Below, piece after piece: positions 44,103 through 52,944 of a stretch of DNA of 64,000 nucleotides. Made by a program: the position numbers and the translations under genes. Source of the stretch: Paenarthrobacter nicotinovorans (GTDB lineage Bacteria > Actinomycetota > Actinomycetes > Actinomycetales > Micrococcaceae); assembly GCF_021919345.1 (NCBI RefSeq), contig NZ_CP089293.1, positions 372,001 through 436,000 on the forward strand. The letters run 5' to 3'. Below the pieces are notes generated by a model. That model was not told the origin of the DNA. It was given only the letters and a program-made list of their open reading frames with translations, and ran no database searches. How positions within the stretch are numbered: position 1 is the first letter of the stretch; every line of letters begins with the position of its first letter.

Positions 44103-45259
44103 AGGCCCTCCTTGGACGACCGGGCAGGCTGGCTGAGCGGCAGCTGCGCCGCGATGATGGTGCCTTCACCCGGCGAGCTCTCCACTGACAATTCTCCACC
44201 CAGCTGCTCAACCCGTTGCCGCATGGCCCGCAGGCCGTACCCTCCGGTTTCCGACGGCGCAGGTACCGCTGCGGGATCAAAGCCGCGTCCGTCGTCGTAC
44301 ACGTCCAAGGTGACCGACTCCGGGAGGTACCCAAGCGTCACGCTGGAGTGGTCCGCGTGCGCGTGGAGCTTGATGTTGGCCGCTGCGCTTTGGGTCACCC
44401 GGATCAGGGCATGGCGGACCTCTGCGGGGAGCGGCCGTTCATCGCCGGTGATGTGGACCTGGATGGTATCCACATATTGGCTCGCGGCGTGCTGCAGGGC
44501 TTCCGGAAGCGGGCCTGATTCGAGACCTGGCGCGGAAAGTTCGTGCACCAGGCTGCGGGTGTCGGCGAGGTTCCGCCTCAACAGGCCGGACGCCTTGGCA
44601 ACGTCCCGCTGGGCCGAACCATCCGGCCAGGAGCGCTGCGCCGCCTCCAGCAGAAGCAGGCTGCTTGCCAGGCCTTGGGTCACGGTGTCGTGGATTTCCC
44701 GGGAGACGCGCTCGCGTTCGGTGGCGATCCCGGCCTGCCGTTCGGTTGCGGCCAACTGCTCCTGGTCGCGTTCGATCTTGTCGTAGATCAAGGTCAGGAG
44801 GGCACCCGTGGCGAGCGGGCCAAGCAGCATGGCAACGTCCGTCCAGCCGCTCATCCGGAAGAGCCCGACGGCGGTGGCCGCTGCGGTCACGCTGCTGGCC
44901 GCGTATCCGGCCCAGCCGCGGAAAGCCCTGCGCGCAAGGAAGAAGATGGCGAACGAGCACCACGCAAAGCTCGGAGCCACGATCACCAGGGCGGCCCACG
45001 CTGCCACAAGGGCGATCATCCACGGGATCCAGTGGCTGCCCCGGGCCGGGCGTCGATGTGCCAGGAGGGCGGTGATGGCGTAGAGCCCGCACACTGCCGC
45101 CGCCAAAGCCACCGTCCACAGGTTGTCCGCGGGGGAGTGCCGCATGACGTACCGGACCCCGGAGGCCACCATCAGCACGGCGAAGCCCACATGCACCACG
45201 GCATCGATGCGGCCGTCGAAGCGGCTGCTGGGCCCTGGCTGTGGAGGAGCAGTTGGCAT
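44099..45259 (-). CDS. Sensor histidine kinase (NarL-class, SenS-like)
   Basis: 386 residues: about five or six N-terminal membrane helices (20-160) with short loops, then a HisKA_3 dimerisation domain with phospho-His190 (EIHDTVTQGLASSLLLLEAA), and a HATPase_c domain (NIKLHAHADHSSVTLGYLPE; VYDDGRGFDP; GGYGLRAMRQRVEQLGGELS). No large sensor domain faces outside, so it may sense through a partner protein. ATG at 45259 is used; upstream reading is low-complexity. Confidence 0.92.
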   Translation of the reverse strand: MPTAPPQPGPSSRFDGRIDAVVHVGFAVLMVASGVRYVMRHSPADNLWTVALAAAVCGLYAITALLAHRRPARGSHWIPWMIALVAAWAALVIVAPSFAWCSFAIFFLARRAFRGWAGYAASSVTAAATAVGLFRMSGWTDVAMLLGPLATGALLTLIYDKIERDQEQLAATERQAGIATERERVSREIHDTVTQGLASSLLLLEAAQRSWPDGSAQRDVAKASGLLRRNLADTRSLVHELSAPGLESGPLPEALQHAASQYVDTIQVHITGDERPLPAEVRHALIRVTQSAAANIKLHAHADHSSVTLGYLPESVTLDVYDDGRGFDPAAVPAPSETGGYGLRAMRQRVEQLGGELSVESSPGEGTIIAAQLPLSQPARSSKEGL

Positions 45260-45483
45260 GGATGGTTCCCGGTTCCGTTCCTGGCTGTGGCGGCTTCTTG
45301 CTGTGGTGGGCGATCTTTCCATGCTAGGTCCCGGGCGGTTATTGGTCTCTCCACCTTTTGGCTGATACAGCGTGCGGAAAGGATGAGCCCGGGGCCTGCT
45401 TCGGGCCGATGTGGCAACGGGGCCGTCCGGGAAGCATGGATGTGTACTCGGAATGTCCATGCAGTCCCGAAGGAGAACCCCCC

Positions 45484-46047
45484 GTGAAGAAGTCCAACAA
45501 GATGATTGCCGCCGCTGCTGCCGGAGCGCTGTTGCTCACCGGCGGAATCACGGCTGTGGCCAACGCCGTGGCACCTGAGGCCGCGCCTGCAAAGGTTGCC
45601 GCGGATGTGCAGCCTGCCCCCGAGAACGTCGTAGCGCAGAACCGCATCACCGTGGGCGCTTCCAGCAAAGCCGTGAATGCCGCACTGGCCAAGTGCCAGG
45701 CGGACAAGCTGCCATTCGTTACCGTCGCTTTGGTGGACCGCTTCGGCACCGTCCAGGCGGTCCTCCGCGGTGACAACGCCGCCGAGCACACCATCGAAGC
45801 TGCCAAGCAGAAGGCCTACACGGCTGCCGCGTTCGGTGCTCCCACCAGCGAGCTGGCCAAGCGCATCAACGGCAACGGTCCCTCGATCGCCGACCTCCCC
45901 GGCACACTGTTCCTGGCCGGAGGAGTTCCGCTGAAGGTCAACGGCGTTTCTGTTGCCGGCATCGGTGTTGGCGGTGCTCCCGACGGTGCCCTCGACGAGG
46001 CCTGCGCCACCGCCGGTGCAGAAGCCTTGGCCGCAGCGGCGAAGTAG
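45484..46047 (+). CDS. Secreted HbpS/GlcG-family haem-binding-like protein
   Basis: 187 residues. Signal peptide (MIAAAAAGALLLTGGITAVA), then a GlcG/HbpS domain (~57-185): VNAALAKCQADKLPFVTVAL, VDRFGTVQAVLRGDNAAEHT, AKQKAYTAAAFGAPT, LFLAGGVPLKVNGVSVAGIG and GGAPDGALDEACATAG. Streptomyces HbpS is an extracellular haem-binding octamer that controls the kinase SenS. Here the gene is divergent from a NarL-class kinase/regulator pair. GTG at 45484 has GAAGGAG upstream. Haem-binding residues were not mapped. Confidence 0.88.
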   Translation: MKKSNKMIAAAAAGALLLTGGITAVANAVAPEAAPAKVAADVQPAPENVVAQNRITVGASSKAVNAALAKCQADKLPFVTVALVDRFGTVQAVLRGDNAAEHTIEAAKQKAYTAAAFGAPTSELAKRINGNGPSIADLPGTLFLAGGVPLKVNGVSVAGIGVGGAPDGALDEACATAGAEALAAAAK

Positions 46048-46056
46048 CCTCGACCC

Positions 46057-46854
46057 ATGACCACCCGCGCCCGCTTTTTTGTACACGTGATGCCCTTATG
46101 GGAGCGTCTTAAGGGCGATATCTGGACAAAAACTCGGGTGGTGGGGGCGGGGTTGGTGCTGGTCGGGCTCGTGGCCGGGTGCGCGCCGTCGTCGCCCGGG
46201 CCGTCAACTACACAGAGCTCGACGGCGGCCGCCTCACCTTCCGCCGCCTCACCTTCCGACCAAACGCCGACTCATTCAGCCCCCACCTCAGCCGAACCAT
46301 CGGGGGCGGGTCCCGGCCCGACGTCGTCGGCTGCCGTGCCGCCCACCCTGACACCGGAGGCCCAAATGGAAACCGACCGACTCCTGATCCTCGCCGCGAA
46401 GGCCAACGACGTTGCCAGGGTCCGGGAGCTGATCGCGGCCGGCGGAAACGTGAACGCCAAGGACGACATCCAGGACTCCGCGTTCCTGTACGCCGGCGCG
46501 GAGGGCTTCAACGAAGTCCTGGAGCTGACCTTGGCAGCAGGGGCGGACGTGCGCAGCACCAACCGCTACGGCGGCACCGCCCTGATCCCCGCGAGCGAAC
46601 ACGGACACACGGAAACAGTGAGGATCCTCATCGCCGCCGGCGTGCCCGTGGACCACGTCAACAACCTGGGCTGGAGCGCCATGCAGGAAGCCATCCTGCT
46701 CAATAACGGCGGCCCCAAGCAGCAGGACGTGGTCCGGCAACTCCTCGCGGCCGGAGCCAACCCGGACATCCGCGATCCGCAAGGCCGAACCGCCCTGCAA
46801 AATGCAGAGCGGCTCGGATTTACGGAGATCGCGGCGCTGATCAGGTCCCGCTGA
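46057..46854 (+). CDS. Ankyrin-repeat lipoprotein
   Basis: 265 residues from the first ATG; ATG at 46090 would give a more typical lipoprotein signal (TRVVGAGLVLVGLVAGCAP). After a Ser/Thr/Pro-rich linker (to ~100) come four to five ankyrin repeats: LLILAAKANDVARVRELIAA, GFNEVLELTLAAGADVRSTN, HGHTETVRILIAAGVPVDHV, VVRQLLAAGANPDIRDPQGR. Extracellular ankyrin lipoproteins are protein-binding; the partner is unknown. It follows the haem-binding-like gene by 9 bp and is probably co-transcribed. Confidence 0.87.
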   Translation: MTTRARFFVHVMPLWERLKGDIWTKTRVVGAGLVLVGLVAGCAPSSPGPSTTQSSTAAASPSAASPSDQTPTHSAPTSAEPSGAGPGPTSSAAVPPTLTPEAQMETDRLLILAAKANDVARVRELIAAGGNVNAKDDIQDSAFLYAGAEGFNEVLELTLAAGADVRSTNRYGGTALIPASEHGHTETVRILIAAGVPVDHVNNLGWSAMQEAILLNNGGPKQQDVVRQLLAAGANPDIRDPQGRTALQNAERLGFTEIAALIRSR

Positions 46855-46864
46855 CGTAGATGGA

Positions 46865-48076
46865 CTAGACGGCTTCCAGCACGCTCACATAATTGGCGAT
46901 GCCCACGCCGCCCATGTTCTGGACGGCTCCGCGACGGGCGTTGGGCAACTGCATGTCGCCGGCGGTTCCGCTGAGCTGCATAGCGGCGATGACATGCTGC
47001 GACACACCGGTGGCGCCCACAGGATGGCCCTTCGCCTTCAGGCCGCCGGAGACGTTGATGGGGAGCTTGCCGTCCTTGTAGACCCAACCCTCCGTGATGG
47101 CCCGCGATCCTTCACCGCGGGGAGCCAGGCCCATGGCCTCGTACATGACGAGCTCGGCGATCGTGAAGCAGTCGTGAACCTCGGCGAAGTCCAGCCCCTC
47201 AATGCCGACCCCGGCCATGGCGAAGGCGCGCTCCCACGACGCCCGGGTGGCAGCGAATTCGGTGGGATCGCGGCGTTCTGCGGGGAAGAAATCGTTCGCG
47301 TGGCCGAACCCGGCCAGGCGCACGGGAACAGTTACGCCCCCGGTCGCCGACGTTGACAGCACGACGGCGGCAGCTCCGTCCGAGACCGGCGAACAGTCGG
47401 TGCGGCGCAAGGGTTCGGCCACCATGGGGTTCTTGTCCGAAATGGTCCGGCAGAATTCCTCGCCGAAGTCGCGGTGCATCTGGGCGTAAGGGTTGTCCAT
47501 GCCGTTGCGGTGGTTCTTGGCGGCGATGGAACCCAGGACATCGCCGAGGCCTTGGACACCGGGACCGGTGATGCCTGCGCCGTAGCGCTTGTCGTAATGC
47601 TTGGCGACCTCAGCGAAGAGGCCCGTGAATCCGGTGCTGGAGGCTTTACCAGCCATTTCGTAGGAAGCGCCGAGCAGCGCTGCCCCCACGACGTCGGCTC
47701 CGGCGTCGGTCATCTTTTCCGCACCGATCACCAGCACGTTCCGGGCAGTCCCGGCCAGCACGGCTTTGACGCCTTGCTGGAAGGCGGCGGACCCGGAAGC
47801 GCAGGCGTTCTCCGTCCGGGTCGCCGGGACGTTGGCCAGGTCCGCGGAGAGCTGGAGTGCCAGGGACGACGTGAAGCCCAGCGGCTGCATGCCGGAGTTG
47901 AACTGGCCGAGGTAGATCTCGTCGATGTCCTTGGGGTCCAGCCCGGAGTTGCTGATGGCCTCCCCGGCCACCTGGACGATCAGGGATTCCAGGGTCTCAT
48001 CGGTCAACTTCCCGAACTTGCTGTGTCCCCACCCCGTGAGCAGGATGTCTTTGCCGAACTGGTCTTTGAGGCTCAT
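46865..48076 (-). CDS. Thiolase (acetyl-CoA acetyltransferase, SCP-x-like)
   Basis: 403 residues. Nucleophile Cys in [14 protein letters not shown], His in [19 protein letters not shown] and the C-terminal [14 protein letters not shown]. The HDCF variant is typical of SCP-x/lipid-transfer thiolases rather than classic AtoB. It would cleave a beta-ketoacyl-CoA with CoA. Its ATG overlaps the CoA-transferase B stop (ATGA), so the three minus-strand genes form an operon for beta-keto acid use. Confidence 0.9.
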   Translation of the reverse strand: MSLKDQFGKDILLTGWGHSKFGKLTDETLESLIVQVAGEAISNSGLDPKDIDEIYLGQFNSGMQPLGFTSSLALQLSADLANVPATRTENACASGSAAFQQGVKAVLAGTARNVLVIGAEKMTDAGADVVGAALLGASYEMAGKASSTGFTGLFAEVAKHYDKRYGAGITGPGVQGLGDVLGSIAAKNHRNGMDNPYAQMHRDFGEEFCRTISDKNPMVAEPLRRTDCSPVSDGAAAVVLSTSATGGVTVPVRLAGFGHANDFFPAERRDPTEFAATRASWERAFAMAGVGIEGLDFAEVHDCFTIAELVMYEAMGLAPRGEGSRAITEGWVYKDGKLPINVSGGLKAKGHPVGATGVSQHVIAAMQLSGTAGDMQLPNARRGAVQNMGGVGIANYVSVLEAV

Positions 48077-48768
48077 GCGTTGGCTCCTTCGAGGGTGTGT
48101 TCAACAGAGGCGAGCGCTACCGCGAACCCGGCCCCGGTCTTGTCGCGGAGCTCTTCCACGGTGACGCCCGGGGCGAGTCGGGTCAGCAGCAGGCGGGTGC
48201 CGCCGTCGTTCCCTTCCGTAACCGGCACGATGTCGAATACGGCGAGGTCCGTGATGATCCGGTCCACGCAGCGGAGCCCCGTGAGGGGGAGGGTGCATTC
48301 GGTGACGATCTTGGCCGAACCGTCCTTGGCGTTGTGCTCGGTCAGGACGACGACGCGCGGTGTGCCGGCCACCAGGTCCATGGCACCGCCCATGCCCTTC
48401 ACCATCTTGCCGGGGATGGTCCAGTTGGCGAGGTCGCCGCTGCCGGACACCTGCATGGCGCCAAGGATGGCTACCTTCACGTGCCCGCCACGGATCATGC
48501 CGAATGAAGTTGCAGAGTCGAAGATGCTCCCGCCGGGGGTGATGGTGACTGTTTGCTTGCCTGCGTTGATAAGGTCGGCGTCTTCCTCGCCCTCATAAGG
48601 GAACGGACCCATGCCCAGTAGCCCGTTCTCGCTCTGGAGGACTACCCGCACGCCATCGGGCAGGTTGTTGGCCACCAGCGTGGGAATGCCGATGCCGAGG
48701 TTGACGTAGTCGCCGTCGTTCAGTTCTTCTGCCGCAATCGCGGCCATCTGGTCTCGTGTCCAAGCCAT
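48073..48768 (-). CDS. scoB: 3-oxoacid CoA-transferase, subunit B
   Basis: 231 residues, beta subunit of the family-I CoA transferase. Motifs: [20 protein letters not shown] and the active-site Glu in [14 protein letters not shown], then [20 protein letters not shown]. With subunit A it moves CoA between succinyl-CoA and acetoacetate or 3-oxoadipate. The name follows the succinyl-CoA:acetoacetate type; an oxoadipate (pcaJ) role is an alternative. Confidence 0.9.
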   Translation of the reverse strand: MAWTRDQMAAIAAEELNDGDYVNLGIGIPTLVANNLPDGVRVVLQSENGLLGMGPFPYEGEEDADLINAGKQTVTITPGGSIFDSATSFGMIRGGHVKVAILGAMQVSGSGDLANWTIPGKMVKGMGGAMDLVAGTPRVVVLTEHNAKDGSAKIVTECTLPLTGLRCVDRIITDLAVFDIVPVTEGNDGGTRLLLTRLAPGVTVEELRDKTGAGFAVALASVEHTLEGANA

Positions 48769-48785
48769 GGTTTGCTCCTTCTGCT

Positions 48786-49517
48786 TCAGACCGTGAGGGG
48801 TTCGGCGTGGTGCGCTTCAGCGCGCTGGCGGACTGTTCGCTGTTCGATGTCCTTGACCCTGTTGCTTGCCTGGACAAGCCGTTGGACGTAGACGCCCGGG
48901 GTGACAATGTGGTTGGGGTCCAGCTCGCCCGGTTCCACGATGACCTCGGCCTCGGCAATAGTTACGGTGCCTGCCGTGGCCACCACCGGGTTGAAGTTCC
49001 GTGCGGTGTAGCGGTAAATCAGGTTGCCGTCCGTGTCCGCGGTGTGGGCGTGGACCAGTGCGACGTCGGCGGTGATGGCGCGCTCGCGGACGTACGTGAC
49101 GCCGTCGAACTCTTCCAGCGGCTTGCCTTCGGCAACCAAGGTGCCCACGCCCGTCCGCGTGTAGAAAGCGGGAATGCCGGCGCCGCCGGCGCGAAGGCGC
49201 TCGGCCAGCGTGCCCTGCGGGGTGAACTCGACCTCGAGCTGGCCAGCCAAATACTGCTCAGCGAAGAGCTTGTTCTCGCCCACGTAGGAAGCAATGACCT
49301 TCCGGACCTGGCCCGCCTCGATCAGCACGCCCAGTCCCTTGCCGTCCACGCCCATGTTGTTGGAAACAATGGTCAGATCCGTGGCGCCCGACGCGCGAAC
49401 GGCGTCGATCAGGTCGGCGGGGATGCCGCTGAGGCCAAAACCTCCGACGGCGATGGTCAAGCCGTCTGCCATCAGGTCATGGAGCGCTTGGGCTGCGCTC
49501 GCGTGGATCTTGGACAT
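48786..49517 (-). CDS. scoA: 3-oxoacid CoA-transferase, subunit A
   Basis: 243 residues, alpha subunit. The GxGGF-type CoA loop is seen as [19 protein letters not shown], then [20 protein letters not shown] and [19 protein letters not shown] at 49517 has GAGGAG upstream. It is the first gene of the scoA-scoB-thiolase operon; a 13-mer operator-like site lies 44 bp upstream, and its twin lies before the divergent IclR gene. Confidence 0.91.
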   Translation of the reverse strand: MSKIHASAAQALHDLMADGLTIAVGGFGLSGIPADLIDAVRASGATDLTIVSNNMGVDGKGLGVLIEAGQVRKVIASYVGENKLFAEQYLAGQLEVEFTPQGTLAERLRAGGAGIPAFYTRTGVGTLVAEGKPLEEFDGVTYVRERAITADVALVHAHTADTDGNLIYRYTARNFNPVVATAGTVTIAEAEVIVEPGELDPNHIVTPGVYVQRLVQASNRVKDIEQRTVRQRAEAHHAEPLTV

Positions 49518-49560
49518 GGTGGACTCCTCGTTGAGTGATGTTGAGTGTTGCTGAGTGGCA

Positions 49561-49573
49561 TCCACTTTGTGGA
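49561..49573. promoter_or_regulatory. Operator-like 13-mer before scoA
   Basis: TCCACTTTGTGGA is a perfect 5-bp-arm palindrome, 44 bp upstream of the scoA ATG, nearly identical to the site at 49671. Confidence 0.6.
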
Positions 49574-49670
49574 CGACCCGTTCTTTCCTTGGAGCCTAGA
49601 TTTCTTGAGGGGGCGGGTCAACGCTCCCTCCCATTGGCTACTCACCCTATGGACGCTATGGTGGATGGTG

Positions 49671-49683
49671 TCCATATTGTGGA
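49671..49683. promoter_or_regulatory. Operator-like 13-mer before the IclR gene
   Basis: TCCATATTGTGGA matches the site at 49561 at 11 of 13 positions and lies 21 bp before the IclR ATG, fitting autoregulation. Confidence 0.6.
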
Positions 49684-49704
49684 TGAAATCTTCGGGAGGC
49701 CACT

Positions 49705-50469
49705 ATGGCGGTACAGGGAGCGCAAGTGGTGGGGCGCGTAGCGCTGCTGCTTCGGCTGGTGGGACGGAAGCCCGAGGGCACCTCGTTGGCGGGTTTGGTT
49801 CGTGAATCCGGGCTGACCAGGCCAACTGTGCACCGGCTACTGACCTCGCTGGCTGCGGAGGGCCTGCTGGAACACGATTCAAACTCCGGTAAATGGGTGT
49901 TGGGGCCGGAAGTCTTTCTGTTGGGGTCGGTGGCGGCGGCCCGTTTTCCCATGGAAGACATTGCCCGCCCGTCATTGCGCCGCTTGGCAGCCGAAACCGG
50001 GGAGAGCGCGTTCTTCTCCATCCGCCGGGGCAATGAAACAGTGTGCGTGCTGCGTGAAGAAGGTTCGTTCCCTGTGAGGTCGTTCGTGCTGCACGAGGGC
50101 GTCCGCTTTCCGCTGGGCATCGCTTCGGCAGGAACGGCGATCATGGCTTTCCTGCCTCTTGAGGAGCAAGAGTCCCTCCTGGCGGATTGGCCGGCACATG
50201 CGGGCGACTTCGCTTCCGGACACCCCGCGGACGTGGTGCGGGACAACCTGGAGCAGACCCGTTTGACCGGCTACTCCGTGAATCCCGGACTGATTCTTGA
50301 AGGCAGCTGGGGCATGGGGGCTGCGGTGTTTGACCCCCAGGGCCGGCCGGCGTGGGCTTTGTCCCTGACGGGGATCGAGCCACGGTTCCGCCCTGACCGG
50401 CAGGAGTTCCTGGGCAAGCTGCTGCTCGAGGAAGCGCACCGGATGACGGCGCGGTTACAGGGCATCTAG
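49705..50469 (+). CDS. IclR-family regulator of the CoA-transferase/thiolase operon
   Basis: 254 residues: N-terminal winged helix (VVGRVALLLRLVGRKPEGTS; ESGLTRPTVHRLLTSLAAEG) and IclR effector domain (GESAFFSIRRGNETVCVLRE; FPLGIASAGTAIMAFLP; SWGMGAAVFDPQGRPAWALS). It is divergent from scoA with paired palindromes in the shared 187-bp region, so it most likely controls scoA-scoB-thiolase and itself. Confidence 0.91.
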   Translation: MAVQGAQVVGRVALLLRLVGRKPEGTSLAGLVRESGLTRPTVHRLLTSLAAEGLLEHDSNSGKWVLGPEVFLLGSVAAARFPMEDIARPSLRRLAAETGESAFFSIRRGNETVCVLREEGSFPVRSFVLHEGVRFPLGIASAGTAIMAFLPLEEQESLLADWPAHAGDFASGHPADVVRDNLEQTRLTGYSVNPGLILEGSWGMGAAVFDPQGRPAWALSLTGIEPRFRPDRQEFLGKLLLEEAHRMTARLQGI

Positions 50470-50480
50470 TTGGATGGTTT

Positions 50481-51053
50481 TCAGCGCAGGTCCAGGCGCA
50501 TGAGCACCCGGGGGAAACCGTTGAGCACGGACGTCGTCTCGGCCACCTTCTTGAAGCCGGCCTTCTCGAAGAGCTTTCGCGTACCCACATAAGCCATGGT
50601 CAGGTCCACTTTGCCGCCCTGGTTGTCCACGGGATAGCCCTCAATGAATGGGGCGCCATGGCTCTTGGCGAATTCGATGGCTCCGCGCAGCAACTCGTGG
50701 GAGATGCCCTTGCCGCGATGCCCGGGCCGCACACGGATGCACCACACGGACCACACCTTGGCATCGTCCACCTGCGGGATCTTTCGGTTCGTCGCGAAAC
50801 TGGTGTCCGCGCGCGGGTGCACCGCTGCCCACCCAACTACTTCGTCGCCGTCGTACGCCAACACCCCGGGAGGCGGGTCTTCGGCGACCAGCTTCTCGAC
50901 GTACTTCCCGCGCTCCTGTCTTTGGAGGCTTTGGTTCAGCCTGGACGGGATCCTGTAACTCAGGCACCAGCACACGTTGGAATCGGGGCGCTTGGGACCG
51001 ACCATGGTCTTCACGTCATCGAACACCGTCGCCGGTCTCACCTCGATAGCCAT
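50481..51053 (-). CDS. GNAT-family N-acetyltransferase
   Basis: 190 residues. Acetyl-CoA-binding motif A is visible as VWCIRVRPGHRGKGISHELL (Arg/Gln-x-x-Gly-x-Gly/Ala pattern), followed by GAIEFAKSHGAPFIEGYPVD. The N-terminus (VGPKRPDSNVCWCLSYRIPS) is unusual, with two Cys and a Trp, as in a subgroup of actinobacterial GNATs. Substrate unknown. It is convergent with the IclR gene. Confidence 0.87.
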   Translation of the reverse strand: MAIEVRPATVFDDVKTMVGPKRPDSNVCWCLSYRIPSRLNQSLQRQERGKYVEKLVAEDPPPGVLAYDGDEVVGWAAVHPRADTSFATNRKIPQVDDAKVWSVWCIRVRPGHRGKGISHELLRGAIEFAKSHGAPFIEGYPVDNQGGKVDLTMAYVGTRKLFEKAGFKKVAETTSVLNGFPRVLMRLDLR

Positions 51054-51305
51054 GCCGCCCATCCTGTCACCCGGGCCGGTGGTGGGCAACGGACGACGGC
51101 GGGTGGGCGGGTTTTGGGGCGACGGCGGGAAATATGCCAGGACTGCCGCGAGGCTCAGGTAGGCTTGCGGTCGTGATGACCGGATCGGGCTTCTGCCCTG
51201 CACGGATCGGCTACCCGGCCGACCTCTGACGCGCCAGCGTGCTCCGCCTTGTGGATCGATGACCCAGCAATTCATCGAAACGAACCCACATAAAAGGAGT
51301 CATGA

Positions 51306-51680
51306 ATGCCAGCGCTTTTCAACCACACCATCATCGCGTCCCTTGACCGCGAAACTTCTGCCAGGTTCTACCGGTCCATCCTCGAAGCCGACGAAGCTCC
51401 CGGCTGGGGGCCATTCAGCAACCTCACTTTGGCTGGAGGAGTGATGCTCCAGTTCGCTGAGCCGCCGGTGGAGATCCAGATGCAGCACTATGCGTTCCTC
51501 GTGGACGACGCACACTTCGACCGCGCCTATCAGCGGTTGCTGAGTGCCGGCGTCGAACATTGGGCCGATCCGCAGATGACCCGCCCGGGTGAGACGAACA
51601 CCGAGCACGGCGGCCGGGGGGTCTACTTCAAAGACCCTTCGGGCCACGCGCTCGAACTCATCACGCGGCCGTACTTGTAA
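51306..51680 (+). CDS. VOC-superfamily (glyoxalase/bleomycin-resistance fold) protein
   Basis: 124 residues, two beta-alpha-beta-beta-beta modules: the first with LFNHTIIASLDRETSARFYR and the second with QHYAFLVDDAHFDRAYQRLL and VYFKDPSGHALELITRPYL (His and Glu of the usual metal site; an N-terminal His in FNHT). Such proteins are dioxygenases, isomerases or binding proteins; no assignment is possible. An AAGGAG ribosome-binding site lies upstream. Confidence 0.87.
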   Translation: MPALFNHTIIASLDRETSARFYRSILEADEAPGWGPFSNLTLAGGVMLQFAEPPVEIQMQHYAFLVDDAHFDRAYQRLLSAGVEHWADPQMTRPGETNTEHGGRGVYFKDPSGHALELITRPYL

Positions 51681-51904
51681 AAACGGGGTTCACTTATGGC
51701 CCGGCATGGCCTCACCGCGGGCCATGAGTGGACCCGGTTTCAAAGTGTTCGAAAAACTTTTTCAATCCGCACCCATCCACCCTGCCCCATCCTCCGAATA
51801 GTTGGTGAGACACAAACCGGAGGTACAGCAAAAGCGGTACCTGCAGCCCGTGTCCCACCACCCAATGGACCCAACGCCCTGGTTCCAAAAACAAGGAGAA
51901 TGAC

Positions 51905-52597
51905 ATGTTGTCCACAAAGCGCCCCGCCCTCGCCTTCGTTGGCCTCACTGCAGCCACCCTTCTCGGGCTCACTGCCTGTGGTGGATCCAGCACCTCCAGC
52001 TCGCCCTCTTCTTCGTCACCCGCCCCGATGAGTTCCTCCGCGGCTCCGTCGTCGATGGCACCGTCGCCGTCGTCGTCCCCCATGAGCAGCGCCGCCATGG
52101 ATCCCGCCGCCAACCTTGTAGGCCCCGGCTGCGCCGGCTACGCCGCACAGGTTCCGGACGGTGCCGGTTCGGTCTCAGGAATGGCCAAGGACCCGGTAGC
52201 AACCGCTGCTTCCAACAACCCGCTGCTCAAGACCCTCACCGCCGCCGTCTCGGGCAAGCTCAACCCCAAGGTTGACCTGGTCTCCACCCTGAACGGCAGC
52301 GAATTCACGGTCTTCGCACCGGTTGATGACGCTTTCGCCAAGATCGACCCGGCCACCATCGAAACGCTCAAGACCGATGACGCCCTGCTGAGCAAGATCC
52401 TCACCTACCACGTAGTCCCCGGCCAGCTGTCCCCGGACAAGATCGTCGGCACCCACAAGACTGTAGAGGGTGGCGAAGTGACTGTTGCAGGCACCAAGGA
52501 CGCCCTCACCGTGAATGGTGCCAACGTCATCTGCGGTGGCGTCCAGACCGCCAACGCCACGGTGTACCTGGTCGACTCGGTGCTGATGCCCAAGTAG
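51905..52597 (+). CDS. Fasciclin-domain lipoprotein
   Basis: 230 residues. Lipobox [11 protein letters not shown], a ~45-residue Ser/Pro linker, then one FAS1 domain (~95-230): [60 protein letters not shown] and a final [14 protein letters not shown]. It is similar in type to mycobacterial MPT70/MPT83 surface proteins, which mediate adhesion or binding. Confidence 0.92.
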   Translation: MLSTKRPALAFVGLTAATLLGLTACGGSSTSSSPSSSSPAPMSSSAAPSSMAPSPSSSPMSSAAMDPAANLVGPGCAGYAAQVPDGAGSVSGMAKDPVATAASNNPLLKTLTAAVSGKLNPKVDLVSTLNGSEFTVFAPVDDAFAKIDPATIETLKTDDALLSKILTYHVVPGQLSPDKIVGTHKTVEGGEVTVAGTKDALTVNGANVICGGVQTANATVYLVDSVLMPK

Positions 52598-52606
52598 GCC
52601 CAGGCC

Positions 52607-52643
52607 CCACAGCAGTACAAACAGCTCCACAGCAGTACAAACA
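52607..52643. repeat. 17-bp direct repeat, period 20
   Basis: CCACAGCAGTACAAACA occurs at 52607-52623 and 52627-52643, between the fasciclin stop and the terminator. Probably a local slippage duplication. Confidence 0.8.
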
Positions 52644-52677
52644 AAAGCAGGCGCCGGAAGAATCCGGCGCCTGCTTT
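52644..52677. terminator. Bidirectional intrinsic terminator
   Basis: A perfect 15-bp stem, AAAGCAGGCGCCGGA paired with TCCGGCGCCTGCTTT, with a 4-base loop. It serves the fasciclin gene on the plus strand. On the minus strand it is followed by TTTTGTTTGT, so it also ends the small gene at 52695. Confidence 0.92.
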
Positions 52678-52694
52678 GCTGTTAAGTTGCGGTG

Positions 52695-52871
52695 CTAGTT
52701 GTTCAAGTCGCTGTCGACGTAGGAACCGGGGCGGCTGTGTTCCGAGCCGCAGGGACAACGGTCAACCTCGATGCGCAGTGTCATGGGCTTGGAGGCGTCC
52801 AGGGTGAGGGTCACGTCGTTTGCCTGGTGGCTGAGCCGGAGGGTTCCGTCGGTGGTTGAGATGTAAGACAT
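52695..52871 (-). CDS. Small protein with Cys-Pro-Cys motif (58 aa)
   Basis: A 58-residue frame: MSYISTTDGTLRLSHQANDV, a strand-rich VTLTLDASKPMTLRIEVD, then RCPCGSEHSRPG with two Cys and one His that could bind metal or form a disulphide, ending DSDLNN. Its stop lies just before the bidirectional terminator in the correct orientation, which supports it as real. No family is recognised. Confidence 0.5.
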   Translation of the reverse strand: MSYISTTDGTLRLSHQANDVTLTLDASKPMTLRIEVDRCPCGSEHSRPGSYVDSDLNN

Positions 52872-52944
52872 GCGGGCCCTAACTATGTGGGATGAACTGT
52901 GCAGGTGAAGAACTGTGCAGGTGAAGTGCTTGGGGCGGAGCCGG

